Origin: Gnetum montanum
Lineage: Eukaryota > Streptophyta > Gnetopsida > Gnetales > Gnetaceae
Direction of reading: 5' to 3'
Assembly (NCBI GenBank): GCA_015680685.1
Contig: MNCI01015910.1
Coordinates: 1,042,592-1,104,591 of the forward strand
DNA: 62,000 nucleotides
Of the stretch, positions 44,561-55,069 are shown one piece after another; within the stretch, counting starts at the first letter, position 1, and each line of letters opens with the position of its first letter. The position numbers were made by a program, and so were the translations under genes. Under the pieces are notes generated by a model. That model was not told where the DNA came from, ran no database searches, and saw only the letters and a program-made list of their open reading frames with translations.

Positions 44561-46240
44561 CGTCATCCAACATAGTGGCCCCCACAAGGGCCCTCATGAG
44601 CATCTTGAAGGATGTGTAGCTTATCCTCATCAAGGACGTACCACTGAACCAAGCCATCCACACACACCTTGTAAAGGTTTCTATTGATTTTCATGAAGTG
44701 CTTGGTCTTATGAAGAAACTGTTGCCTCTTCCAATGATCCCACTCTTTTGGAAATTCTTATGTTAAGAGATAAGTAAGTATGTTGCTAAACTAAGTTGAT
44801 CTTATGGGCATTTCCTTAGTAATTGCTCCAACGAAGAGGATTTCATCTAGAAATTGGTCGAAGAGTGGCTCCTCCTCCTCTATGTTGTCCCATTGTAACT
44901 GAGATAAGTGGTTAGCAACCACATTCTCAGTTCCCTTTTTATCCATCATAGGAAGGTTGAATTCTTGAAGGATCATATGCCACTGTATGATATGGGGACT
45001 TACCGTTGGTTTGTTCATAAGGAACTAGATGGCACTGTGGTCAGTATGTACAAACACCTTGTATCTGAGCACATAGTGTCAAAAATTTTCCAAGGCAAAC
45101 ACCACTACCATCAATTCCTTTTTAGTGATGGTGGAATTGAGCTAAGCACCCACAATGCTTTGGCTTGCATAGTGGATGTAATATGGACATTGCTGGTCAT
45201 CCAACTGTGTGAGCACGGCTCCCAAATGCATAATTAGATGCATCTGTCATGATGTGAAATGGTCTAGACTAGTCGAGTGCCCATAGAAGTGGAGTCTCTA
45301 CTAGTTTCTATTTTAGTATTTGGAATGTAGACTCACATTCCCTAGTACAGACAAAAGAAGTGTCCTTCTTTGTTAGTTCCACCAATGACTTGGGGATCTT
45401 CGAGAAATTCTTGATGAAGCGTCGGTAATAACTAGTGTGTCCAAGAAATGACTGGGCATCTTTTACAGTGCTTGGTTGACTAGTGATTCCTTAGATGATT
45501 TTGATTTTTTAGGGTCTATACCAATCCCTGCTTGTAAAATTCAATGCCCTAGAACAATGCCCTCTTGGACCATCAAGTGACTCTTTTGCCAGTTGAGCCG
45601 TAAATTTTTTTCCACACATCCTTTTAAAACTTTCTCAAGGTAGTCCAAGGCTTATTAGAACATTGCTCCATAGGTAGAAAAGTCATCCATGAAAACTTCT
45701 ACCCCATTTCCAATTTGTTACTGAAAGATGTTGAGGACGAGGTGTTGGAATGTTTCAAGTGCATTTCATAGGTCAAAGGACATCTTCTTATATGCAAAAG
45801 TCCCCAAGGGACTTGTAAATTCTACCTTGGCCTAATACTTGGGTGTGATCCAGATTTGGTTATAGCCACTATAATCATCCAAAAAGCTATAGTAGCAATG
45901 CCCCAAATGGTATCCAACACTTGATCCACAAATGGAAGTGGAAAGTGGTCCTTAAAGGTTGCTATATTTAGTAGTCGAAAATCTATATAGACTCTCCATT
46001 TGCCATCCTTCTTTGGTACTATAATGAGTGGGCTGACACATTCACTATCCACAATGGAATAGATAAACCCTCCTTTTAGAAATTGTTCAATTTCATCCTT
46101 GACGATCTACTTCAGTTTGGAGTTCAATCTTCTTTGCAGCTATCATCGTGGCTTTATGGAGGGGTCGATATAGATCTGATGTTGGCATACCCTAGGGTTA
46201 ACTCCTGTTAGTTCAAGATATGAACATGCAAAAGTAGCCA
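44561..46240 (-). pseudogene. pol: Element D reverse transcriptase-RNase H, degenerate
   Basis: RT begins SECVSPLIIVPKKDGKWRVY, IDFRLLNIATFKDHFPLPFV (46052-45900). A frameshift breaks the palm. The catalytic FMDDFSTYGA-like block lies near 45680. Thumb and RNase H follow with stops. The RNase H end NKPTVSPHIIQWHMILQEFN and KKGTENVVANHLSQLQWDN are intact at 44791-45018. Confidence 0.82.
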
Positions 46241-47100
46241 CCCATTTGTTCACCATATTTAGCAATCTCTTCTTTTGTTCAGGAGCAAGAGTGGCATTGA
46301 TGATTATCGGCTTACCGTTCTACAAGAATGCATACTCCATATTGGTCGGTAATGGTTTCAATTCTAGGGGCTCTTGTCTAAAGCTTTCGAGGATTTGTAG
46401 CTTTCCCCAATCATCATTGTCATCAATAATGGAAACTTGTTGATGGACCTTTTCCAGTTCATCCATGCTTTCCATATAGGCACATACAAGGCCCTTAGAT
46501 GATTCCATGAATAGAGTGTTGCTATCAAGGTCAATGGTCAGCCATTGGGTGCCTTCTTGATTAGTGGCTACTGCATATAGACATCGCTAAACTTGGGCTC
46601 CTTTGGCACACCGACCACATGCTTGAATGGATGCCCACTTAACAGAACGAAGTTGTTGCACACAGTTGCACCTGGAGTCATTGTATGCAATGCATGGGAC
46701 ACGCTTCTTCTCAATATTTCTGAAAATATTTTCTTTTAAAATTTCAAGGGAGAGATCTTAGAGTTCCAATCATGCATCCACCATGTTGAGCTAGGCTCTT
46801 CCCATTATGATCGAAAAACTCCCCTTGCAATTATCAACCCAAATGACCAAGAAGTTAGTAGGATAGGACCACCCATAAATGGTGGTCACGATATCTTCTA
46901 CCAATCCTAAGGGAACAACTATGGATTGGTCTGCCAACTTGAGTTGAATGTTTCTTTTCTTCATCAAGGGTAGGTTCCAAGTCTTGTACATATCATGTGA
47001 AATCAAATTGATCCTTGACCTCGAATCCAAGAGAGCATTGTATGGCTCATTTCCTACGACTTGAAGGTATATAAGGGGACTCCTCGGATCAGTCAATTTT
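46241..47100 (-). pseudogene. Element D protease and connector, degenerate
   Basis: The protease reads SPLIYLQVVGNEPYNALLDS, RSRINLISHDMYKTWN, with Asp-Ser-Arg in place of Asp-Ser/Thr-Gly, then GSFSIIMGRA (46791-47096). The connector to RT contains LELKPLPTNMEYAFL (46320-46508), shared with A (LDLKPFPTSMEYTFL) and E. Single frames run for 60-100 codons before breaking. Confidence 0.78.
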
Positions 47101-49606
47101 CAACGAAGATGACCTACCTTTATCCAATTTGTCATAGCATGTGTTAGCATGATGATTTATACTTTGAGGGGTGTTTGGCTTGAAGGTTGCTTGAAGGGTT
47201 GAACGGTGGAGGCGATTGGAGGTTCAGAAGCACTAGCCACAGATGAATGTGAAGGTATGTCTGGGATATTGGGCTAGAGAAAAGGGCATTTTCGTGGTTT
47301 TGATTTCGATCCACTCAGTTGAGAAGCCAATTGCAAGTTGACAACCCTTGTGACATTACATTGCTGTGGCTATGGTGGTATTTTCCCTTGCATAGGTGGA
47401 GTAGGAGGTAGCTGAGTGGAGGGTTGATGAGTAGATATGGTAGGAGAAGGTGACAGAGGATAGTATAGATGTGGGTGCTTCCTCCTAGGTGATGAAGACT
47501 ATGTTCAAAAGTATTCTAGGGGGTAGTAATAATTTTGAAATGGTACATGACTAGAAGAGTCCCGCAGGGAGACTAGTTGCTAAACATAGTACCCATAAGG
47601 ATTTGGATGCTGGTAATGGTATTACTACCTTGGAGGTGGCATTTCCCACAATTGTGGATGCTACCATTGCTGGTAATACTCAAAAGGTTGTAGCATTGCT
47701 CCACTTGAATAATATCCCTATTGCTGATGGAACTATCTGGGATTGCCTTGTGGATAAGACAATCTTCAGGGTATTTGCCTTTTTGCCAAGTAAGGATTCA
47801 ATGCATACACCCTAGACTCCTGTAAATGTGACACCACAGAATGACACCCCTTAGGATGTTCATACTGGCATATGTCACATCCATCATCCTCCTCTATGTC
47901 AAAGTCTGCAACCCATTCTATTGCAATAATTTTTCCCTTACCTTTATGGTAGGCATGTTCAGCTTCTCTTCTCCTATGTCGATCTTGATCATTACTTCGC
48001 TCTTTGGATTCCTCCATAATTTTTAGGACACTTTGGAACCTTTTATCCAAAGAATCCCACATCTTGTCAACCTTGGCCAAAATTTTAAAAGAAAAGTTTT
48101 GTATGGGCAAGGTTTCTTGGTTCATTGCTATGTCTAGTAATGATTCCTCCTCATCTTCACAAAATTGGACCTCCTTCTTTTAGATGGAAGGGTCCCAATT
48201 ATATTCTTCTACGCTTTCCTTTTTCCTTAATTCCCCCCCTTCTTTGGCTACCTACTTAATTAAACGTTTTAGTTCATGGGCCCTTAACTCAGATAGCCAC
48301 CCCTGAGCATAAACACTAAGGGTCTTTCTTATTTCAAAGTGGAGCCCATCTATGATATGGTAGAGCTATTCCCATTGAGACTAGCCATGACTAGGGCATT
48401 GGTGTAACAATGAGTAATATCTACCCATGGCTATATCCAAAGGTTCATGACCATCCTATTTCCACCCTTGAATCTGTCATCTTAGATTAGACACCCTAGA
48501 GTAGGTTTGGTATTTATCATTGAAGATTTCCAGCATCGTACTCCATTGCTTGATTGATTCTGGTTCCAAAGACTGGTACCAGCTTTCCACTTCCTTGATG
48601 AGTGTTTAGGGGAATATTTTGAGTTTCTGCCAATCATTGTCTATATTCTATAGGATGCAAGCATCATGAAATGCTTGCAAGTAAGTTTTTGAATTAAAAT
48701 TATATCCCCCTTCAAATTTTGGAATGTTGTTCATGTCAAGGCACTTGATCCGACTATCTTACAAGTGCGTACTACGTATTTGAACATCCTCGGCTATGTG
48801 AAGCATGCTTCAAGTAGTTAGTAGTGATTCATCTAAGTCATAGTCCTACTGATGGCCACAATGTCTGTGATGATTTTTTCTGCCTTTTCTTTCTTGATGG
48901 TGAGACTCACATGATTGGTCATGCTTTTCCTCATGTTGTTCCCATCGGTCCTTACAATCCTATAGGTCTTTTCAATCGCCAACCTGATCCTTCCTACTAA
49001 ATTTGCAATGAGTGTTAGAACCTGGTGAAGACAAAGTGGAATGAGAAGATGGAGAAGAGGGAGGAGAAATGCCACCACCTCGATGTCGATCTTCTCCTTT
49101 GCTCTGATGATGACCCCAATCTTCATCTCCATCTTTCCCTTTGCCATGATTTTTCTTGCATGATCCCCCATGATCTGATGCATTGGAGGAGGTTCAGCCA
49201 AATGGGAATCATGAAAAATAGGTTCCTAATCATCATGCAAGTCCTGCAAGAATAAAAGGTTACTGAACTGTTTCCCCTTTATGTGTTTATGGCATTCTAC
49301 CTATTGTCGATCCCATGCACGTTCTGCCTCATTTGGACAATAGTCTCGATAGTCATGATTCTCCATTATATATTTCACACTATGGTCCTAAATGCCCAAT
49401 CTGGCAAGAGTTTGAAGTAGCATTCCAGGAACTGATCGATTAGAAGGTAATATGATGTTGCCCTTCATGTCCTGCCATCGCAGATGCTCATCCTGATGCA
49501 AGATAAAGGTGAAGTTGGGGATATACTCGTCTGGATGTGTGTATACCACCCAACATTCCTACGGCACTGGTAGGTTGGATCCTTCTTGTCTATGAGAAGA
49601 AGACAT
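47101..49606 (-). pseudogene. gag: Element D gag, degenerate
   Basis: Starts at the minus-strand ATG at 49606 with the N-terminal module also seen in B (VVYTHPDEYIPNFTFILHQD, GMLLQTLARLGI). A basic linker and capsid-like core (48300-48700; IKEVESWYQSL-like) follow. The zinc-knuckle-like CDICQYEHPKGC is intact near 47840-47870, and the tail is Pro/Tyr/Gln-rich. One frame is open over 47766-48125, covering KILAKVDKMWDSLDKRFQSV and the knuckle. Confidence 0.78.
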
Positions 49607-49730
49607 TCTTGATGTTAGATAACAACTAAACTGGTGTGCCTTATTCTTTTACTTAAGCCACCTAGCATGGGTCCATTCCAATGAAGTGAATGATGATCTT
49701 GCTAAGACTAGATCGCGTATGTAAGACTAA

Positions 49731-49752
49731 CAGTCCCTGGTAATGGTGCCAA
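49731..49752 (-). promoter_or_regulatory. Element D primer-binding site
   Basis: The minus strand reads TTGGCACCATTACCAGGGAC just after the 5' LTR end TCATCA. Athila-type (tRNA-Asp) site with a few substitutions. Confidence 0.78.
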
Positions 49753-50632
49753 TGATGAGCGATGATGTACCTCTATAACCAACCATACGAATCATGGGCA
49801 TTCACGTGTGACTCGGTCAAATTCTGCAAACTGTAAGCACTTACATACACCGAATTCTAGCCACCAAAACCTTAGTTAGAATAGTTGTTGTCTTTCCAAT
49901 CTCACCTATGATATTCTAAAGTGTTGGTTGAGTGAGATTGAGGAAAATGATTTTTATCAGTTTTCTTTTTTATCTTTAAAGGTCTAATTATTTTAATGTA
50001 GGAAATGGAAAGTTGTGTAATTTGTAATTGTTCTACTCTATTGCTTAACTCTCCCTAGCATAAGCAACCAATCCCATCTTCCATGCACATCTTGAGCATA
50101 TCCTAACCACTGCTGGGTTACCAAGCATTAAGCATCACTGGGTTACCAAGTGTCCGATATATGTTTGAGATGGTCGTGCCTATGGTTCTCATAAAATATG
50201 AAAAGGACAATAATCATAAAGTAATAACAATAAAAGCTTTTAAAATTATTTAAGCGTTGAAATATGAAAATGTTTTAATACTTAAGTGATTAAATCCAAA
50301 TGTTATAAGGAATGCTCGAAAAGCTCGTCTTTATTGCTGGTCACGCTAATGGGCTTGGGTACATTAGTGCTCAAATAAAAAGCCATACATATTTCTCACA
50401 CCTGCTGCAGGCACTTAGAAAATATTCTAACTTACATGAAAACAAACTACAAGAGCTTTGCTACAACTACCAAAAGGATGTCATAAATGCTACGGGTGTG
50501 CACATATTTATAACAAAAGATAGACTCTGCATTAACAAGGTCGTGTTAACGTATGAATGGATGCGTCGATGGGGTCACATCACTGTGGTTGCATCAACGA
50601 GGCACTATTGACGTGGCCCAGTCGACGCATCA
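49753..50632 (-). repeat. Element D 5' LTR (880 bp)
   Basis: Starts TGATGCGTCGAC at 50632 and ends TCATCA at 49753. Word array at 50540-50632 (GCGTCGACTGGGCC, CACGTCAATAGTGCC, CCCCATCGACGCATCC), TATA box at 50505-50512 (minus TATAAATA), AATAAA stem-loop (50328-50381), and U5 shared with A and E. Confidence 0.88.
50505..50632 (-). promoter_or_regulatory. U3 word array and TATA box of element D 5' LTR
   Basis: Words built on TCGAC, CGTCAA and CATCGACGC, many still with CpG, stand 30-125 bp upstream of TTATAAATATGTG. The 3' LTR of D has lost this part. Confidence 0.65.
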
Positions 50633-51696
50633 ACTGAACACTTCATCAAACTTAATAATTCAATGGTGCAATCTTTATAATAAAAGTATAAGCACCAATT
50701 TCCAACTATTTTTTGGGTTAATAATGATTATTTCATCTGATATTTGAATAACCTTAGATTTTCACTGAGGGGAGGATCCTTTAATTCCATCCCTTTTCTC
50801 CCCTAAATATAAATCATTTTGCCAAAAAGAATTATCTTATTATGTTAGGAATTCTGCTATCATAAAAAGGCAATTTCATTATGGAGATTTCATCAATGAA
50901 ATTCACTTTGAATTATGTTAATTCATCCATAGTAAGGTTTTGTGGCATCAACAACAATCTTATGTTATTGCTTTTTTCATTTATATACTTCATGATGCCA
51001 TAACTGGTAGAGTGTATGATTGGTCACTATCTTACTTGTCTACTTTGTATAATGCCATGAGTGGAGCTACTACCACCAAACAAAATCCCAATAAACCATA
51101 CACCATATATTGTGTGCTCTTGATCATGTGTTTAATTCTTAGTTACAATCCTTCAACCAAACTCTTTAGCCAATATGGTCATAGTTCACATCCTAAATTT
51201 CTTGAATAAGATAGAATTATAAAGAGTAAGATCCATGGTGGCAAAAAGGGTTAATTGGGTTTGCAGGAAAAAAATCAAGAAGGAAGTAGTGAAGTATTTT
51301 ATATGTTTATGTATTTTTATATTTCTGTTGTTCTTATGTTTCTTCATGTATTTATTGATAGTGAAATATGGGATGCAAAATGGGCTAATCCAAGATGCAC
51401 AGATTTCAAAAGGTGTTCAGACTACACAAGCTAAAGATACTTCATCTATTCAAGGAGCTTGAACTTTTGGGAGAGTTTAGTCACAAGAACAAATCACACT
51501 TACTACTTCCAAGGTATATATATAAAACATATAATAACTTAGTTTAATGTATTATTTGCTTTCTTAATAAATTCCTTTTTGCATAGGTAACGTACTCGGC
51601 AAGGTTTTGATGGCCCAACAATTGTAAGATAATAAGCCCAACAACAGGTTCAACAACAATCCCAATAGCAAACTCAACAACTAAAGGTAAGGATAG
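50633..51696 (+). other. Unassigned region upstream of the gene, with a partly open frame
   Basis: A plus frame at 50940-51209 gives HQQQSYVIAFFIYILHDAI, DWSLSYLSTLYNAM and NPNKPYTIYCVLLIMCLIL, flanked by frames with stops. Its composition is more protein-like than the surrounding AT-rich DNA, but I do not recognise the family. It may be a decayed transposon protein or an old gene fragment. A 51235-51462 frame with a hydrophobic stretch is probably fortuitous. Confidence 0.3.
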
Positions 51697-51922
51697 AGGA
51701 AAGGAACTAAAGGTAAGTTTTAATTATTAAAGGTTTGAATACTTTTCTTTTTTCTTCTTGTATGACGTTGACCCTTTTTGTGTTGCAGATGTTTGTGGAA
51801 TGAAGGTACAGGAAAGGAACTAAAGGTAAGTTTTAATTATTAAAGGTTTGAATACTTTTCTTTTTTCTTCTTGTATGACGTTGACCCTTTTTGTGTTGCA
51901 GATGTTTGTGGAATGAAGGTAC
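51697..51922 (+). repeat. Perfect 113-bp tandem duplication with an intron-like core
   Basis: 51697-51809 and 51810-51922 are identical. Each unit contains AAAG/GTAAGTTTTAATT...TTTTTGTGTTGCAG/ATG, a 76-bp segment with canonical plant 5' and 3' splice sites (51713-51788; 51826-51901), between short exon-like pieces. Identity of the copies implies a recent event, in contrast to the decayed repeats around. Confidence 0.85.
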
Positions 51923-52565
51923 TTTATCCAAGAGATGGACAGAGATGATGCAGATGTCATTTCTGAACAAAATCTCATCCTTTCATCTCCCACATCCTTT
52001 CATCTCCCATTCCTTCACTTAGATCACTAAGCATGCCTTCTTTTTTTACAATAGCTGTAAGAGGTTCCTTTCCACAGGCAATGCCAAAATTAGCTCCTAA
52101 GTCTATTTTAGTGGTTTCTTTTTTCTTTATCTTGGGTTCTTATTTAATGGGATACATAGTGGTAGCTACCAAAGAAAAACTCACGTTTTTTCAGCATCTT
52201 GATGGATGAATTTCTGATAACAAATCCTATTTTGTTCGTAAGAGTGTCACCATTTATGAGAGTCTCAGTTACGTAACTTCAAGGCAAACTATGATTTGGT
52301 ACAAGCTACAGTGTCATTGTCTTTTGCACCTAATTCTCGAGGATGCTTTGGAAGTTGTCAAATCTCATATTTTAAGGTACGACGAAAGCATAGCAAAATT
52401 TGGTGTCATACCTGTGCTGTGCATTATAGTTGAATTACTCGGCAACGAAAAGCTCTACCCAGCCTCGCAGGCTTATCAAAAAAAGTCTTGTTTGTTTCTG
52501 TTGAACAGGTTCAGACATGGATGGTTTTTTTACACATGTTGTTGCTGTTTTTGCCTTTTCCGCAG
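51923..52565 (+). other. Gene 5' region, unresolved exons or introns
   Basis: T-rich stretches alternate with exon-like pieces. A short direct repeat CCTTTCATCTCCCA occurs at 51978-52010. A plus frame from 52291 (LILEDALEVVKSHILRYDES, VIPVLCIIVELLGNEKLYP) may be an exon, but no matching family was recognised and splice borders are unclear. Confidence 0.35.
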
Positions 52566-52642
52566 CTGGAGGAAAAAGAAATGTCGCGCAGAATTGCATG
52601 GAACCCAGAATCCAATGATGCGGCACTGCGGCGTTTTATTTG
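52566..52642 (+). other. Candidate 77-bp exon upstream of the VASt exon
   Basis: Preceded by a pyrimidine-rich tract ending CCGCAG and followed by TTTG/GTAGAT. One frame reads LEEKEMSRRIAWNPESNDAA. Joining it in that frame to the acceptor at 52774 gives TGA at the junction, so either another donor is used, the frame differs, or it is noncoding. Low confidence. Confidence 0.25.
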
Positions 52643-52773
52643 GTAGATTTTCTTTTTGAGAGTCAACTTCAATTTTTATCTGATTATCTATCGAGGGTTC
52701 CTAGTTTTTGTCTTTGTTTTGTTCCCTGCAAAAATTCCTGGTTGTGTCTTTTTTGGTTTTTGCCTTTGCGCAG

Positions 52774-53718
52774 AAAATTCCACCTTTAAGCAGAGAATTT
52801 GTTCATGGTAATTTCAATTTTGAAAAGAGAATGTCTCCGACTGCCAAGAATACCAGCGGATCAGCCAATCCGAGTTCCATTGTTTCTGAGGAAGAAATTC
52901 CTAGCCTGCCTGGTGGCATTTTATTAGACCAAATTTATCTCACAAATGCTGCAAATTTGAATAAAATTTTGTTCAGCGAGGGCAGCTCTTTCAGAAAAAA
53001 ATGGGCTGTTCTTGATGGGAGCAAAGACCTGGAGGAGGGACCATGGATGGAAGAAGGAGGTCAATTTAAGAGAATTTTAAGATACACAAAATCAACCAGA
53101 AGCCTGCCATGGGGTTTCAAGGCCACAGAAGAACAAATTTATCTCAGAAGGCAGGGTAGGGTTTTTGCAGTCATGTTAACTGCTAGCACCCCAGATGTTC
53201 CATTTGGGAAGTGCTTTGTCACAGAAATGCTGTATTACATTACAGAAGGACCTCCTCAATTTCAGGAATCCTCTCATCTGAGGGTGTCTTACAGGATGAA
53301 TTTTGTGAGGAGAACAATAATGAGGGGTTTCATTGAGAGCAAGGCAAGACAGGAGCTGAAGGAGAATTACAGGGTTTTTGCAAATGTGCTGGCAGAGCTT
53401 GCAGAGCCATTTGATGTGGCTGCATTGAGAAGGACTGATAATTTCCATGATTCAGATGCAGGGGTTCTTGCTCATACGGAACAAGAAATAAAAGTGATTT
53501 TTGCTGGGTTTTGTCAAATTAGGTCTCTAGCATCGATTTTGGTTTGTTTCTTTTTGCATAGTTTTGTGAATGCTGCTTACTTTTCGAGGATGGTTGGAAT
53601 TGATTTGCCCAACTGTTTTGGGCAACTGATCACAGGAAGTTTACTTGTTTGGCAGCTCAGACATATTTTGAGAATCATTATAGGGTTTCTATATGTTTGG
53701 TTTGCCAAGAAAGGCTAA
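52774..53718 (+). CDS. VASt-domain membrane protein, last coding exon (C2-GRAM-VASt family)
   Basis: The only long uninterrupted, normal-looking coding region. The exon probably starts after the acceptor TTTGCGCAG (ending 52773) and is open for 314 codons to TAA; the first ATG within it is at 52831 (295 codons). From about residue 44, SLPGGILLDQIYLTNAANLN begins a VASt domain running to about 215, with GPW, ILRYTK, KATEEQIYL, FAVMLTASTPDVPFG, YYITEGP and VSYRMNFVRRTIMRGFIESK. A hydrophobic segment is at 250-270, then GIDLPNCFGQLITGSLLVW and another at 285-310. This matches the first VASt plus membrane part of plant C2/GRAM-domain proteins such as At1g03370; VASt domains bind or transfer sterols at membrane contacts. 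The usual second C2, GRAM and second VASt are absent after the stop. The 5' exons are not resolved. Confidence 0.8.
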   Translation, partial: KIPPLSREFVHGNFNFEKRMSPTAKNTSGSANPSSIVSEEEIPSLPGGILLDQIYLTNAANLNKILFSEGSSFRKKWAVLDGSKDLEEGPWMEEGGQFKRILRYTKSTRSLPWGFKATEEQIYLRRQGRVFAVMLTASTPDVPFGKCFVTEMLYYITEGPPQFQESSHLRVSYRMNFVRRTIMRGFIESKARQELKENYRVFANVLAELAEPFDVAALRRTDNFHDSDAGVLAHTEQEIKVIFAGFCQIRSLASILVCFFLHSFVNAAYFSRMVGIDLPNCFGQLITGSLLVWQLRHILRIIIGFLYVWFAKKG

Positions 53719-53824
53719 TATTCACGGCCTTTCGCATCAAACAAAGTTAAATTGTAATGCAGTGCTAGTTACTGTCATGTTTGGTCCTTGTTGATTTATT
53801 GCCTTTTCCCACCTTGTTAAACAG
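53719..53824 (+). other. Putative 3' UTR or intron after the VASt exon
   Basis: No GT donor is obvious before the stop codon, so the stop may be genuine. The segment ends with CACCTTGTTAAACAG, which could serve as a 3' splice site. No clear AATAAA signal lies close by. Confidence 0.3.
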
Positions 53825-53944
53825 GGAAGAGAATGCATTTATTCCATTGTTACAGCATTCCAGTGATGTGGCCTTGACGATTACTTCTTCTAGTAATCTT
53901 GTTGCTGTTGATTCAATTGATCAGTATTGGAAAACCTATGATTG
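53825..53944 (+). other. Small exon-like open frame downstream of the VASt exon
   Basis: After an AAACAG acceptor-like site the frame EENAFIPLLQHSSDVALTIT, SSSNLVAVDSIDQYWKTYD is open to a TGA at 53942-53944. Composition is protein-like, but no family was recognised and the frame could be chance. Confidence 0.2.
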
Positions 53945-55012
53945 AAATTGACATTGATCTCCCATCCAAATTGATGGAATGGATACTAAATGTGGTGCAT
54001 GGATTAATTGTTTCCTCATGCCAGATGATTGATTAGTTGTGCCCATTGTAAAAGTTGGGTTCACCTCTGCCTCTATCTGGGCCAGAGTTCTGGCCATGTC
54101 CAGGAAGATCGAATTATAGATTAAAAGGTTATGACCCAACACCGAACATTGTAGCATAAGTCATGCTCTGCTCAACTGTTAAGGCTAATGCAACCATGTA
54201 TACAAACACAACTGCCTAGTAGCTTTGGCTTCTTTTTCATTGGGTTTGATTACAATATTTCCGTTTTAATAGGGTTTTCTATACCATTCACAACTGTTAG
54301 TGTACACTGTTAGTGTACGCTATTCCTTTAAAACGTTGAATTGCCATGATGTATTTTGGTCGTCATTGTTACAAAATTCCCTCTCCTTTTTGAAAGAAAT
54401 TGAAAAAATAATAAATTAAAAATAACCTGTTTAATCTTAATGTTACGTAGCACAGCAGTAGGCGGGGGCAACTGGGGCTTTATCAACAGCCTAAGCTTGA
54501 GCTATGTGCGATATTTTAATATTTAGTCTAATTATTTCTGTTCATATTTTTTCTAACATTCTTTCTTGTCGGTTTTAGAATCATTATGCAGGAAGCAGTC
54601 GATGAACGTTTTAAAAATTTTAGATCTTTAATAAAGAGAGAGTCTAAAGAAAAGCTTAACAATTTTGGGATGTCATCTAGGTTTTCACTATTGCAATGAA
54701 TTTTTAAAAACCATTATGTAGTAAATAATTTTGTAGATGATCATCACCTTTGAATATGGTGAATTTGTCAAAAATGTCATTCTTGTAGTTAATTGGTACT
54801 CATATGGTGAGAAATCATTTAAAAATAGAAACAAATAGTAACATAAACTTAATAGTTAAGTTCCATAACTCTAGAATTAGATAACCATGAAATAAATTTT
54901 TAAAATAAAACAAAAAAGATTAGAAATTTAGGAAAATCAAGCAAGTGTTAAGTCAAGCAAGGCTAAACTCAAGCTGAAAGCACTTTTGCCTATATTTTTA
55001 CAATGTATGCAT
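53945..55012. other. Intergenic sequence between gene and copia LTR
   Basis: AT-rich with no ORF. A 13-bp tandem duplication ACTGTTAGTGTAC lies at 54293-54318. The copia LTR end lies somewhere near 54990 but was not fixed. Confidence 0.4.
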
Positions 55013-55069
55013 ATTGATCTTCTACATTGTATGACAAAATAGCTAGATCATATAATGTAGAAGATCAAT
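55013..55069. repeat. 22-bp inverted repeat (stem-loop)
   Basis: Arms 55013-55034 and 55048-55069 match at 21 of 22 positions (core GATCTTCTACATT / AATGTAGAAGATC) around a 13-base loop. It lies in the downstream part of the copia 3' LTR or just outside it. Confidence 0.75.

Larger units (their letters stand above)
38027..50632 (-). mobile_element. Element D: Athila-like Ty3/gypsy retrotransposon (12.6 kb)
   Basis: Minus-strand element with 5' LTR (49753-50632), primer site, gag, protease, RT-RNase H, integrase, spacer, internal promoter, third ORF and a U3-truncated 3' LTR (38027 to about 38750). The two LTRs are very alike over their shared R-U5 part. Flanks differ: ACTGA at 50633-50637 but GACTT at 38022-38026; an ACTGA occurs at 38010-38014, 12 bp away from the LTR end. 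This is the only Athila-like copy here with all modules, though all ORFs are broken. Confidence 0.85.

Noticed and set aside
52291-52659. 122-codon frame upstream of the VASt exon as a separate gene
   Set aside because: No recognisable domain, Cys/Phe-rich tail typical of a translated pyrimidine-rich intron, and intron-like splice sites inside it.
52708-52773. Start of the VASt ORF at 52708
   Set aside because: The first codon there is TTG, and the segment is pyrimidine-rich ending in GCGCAG, so it reads better as an intron end.
53176-53448. Open frame antisense to the VASt exon
   Set aside because: Shadow of the coding exon on the other strand; no motif.
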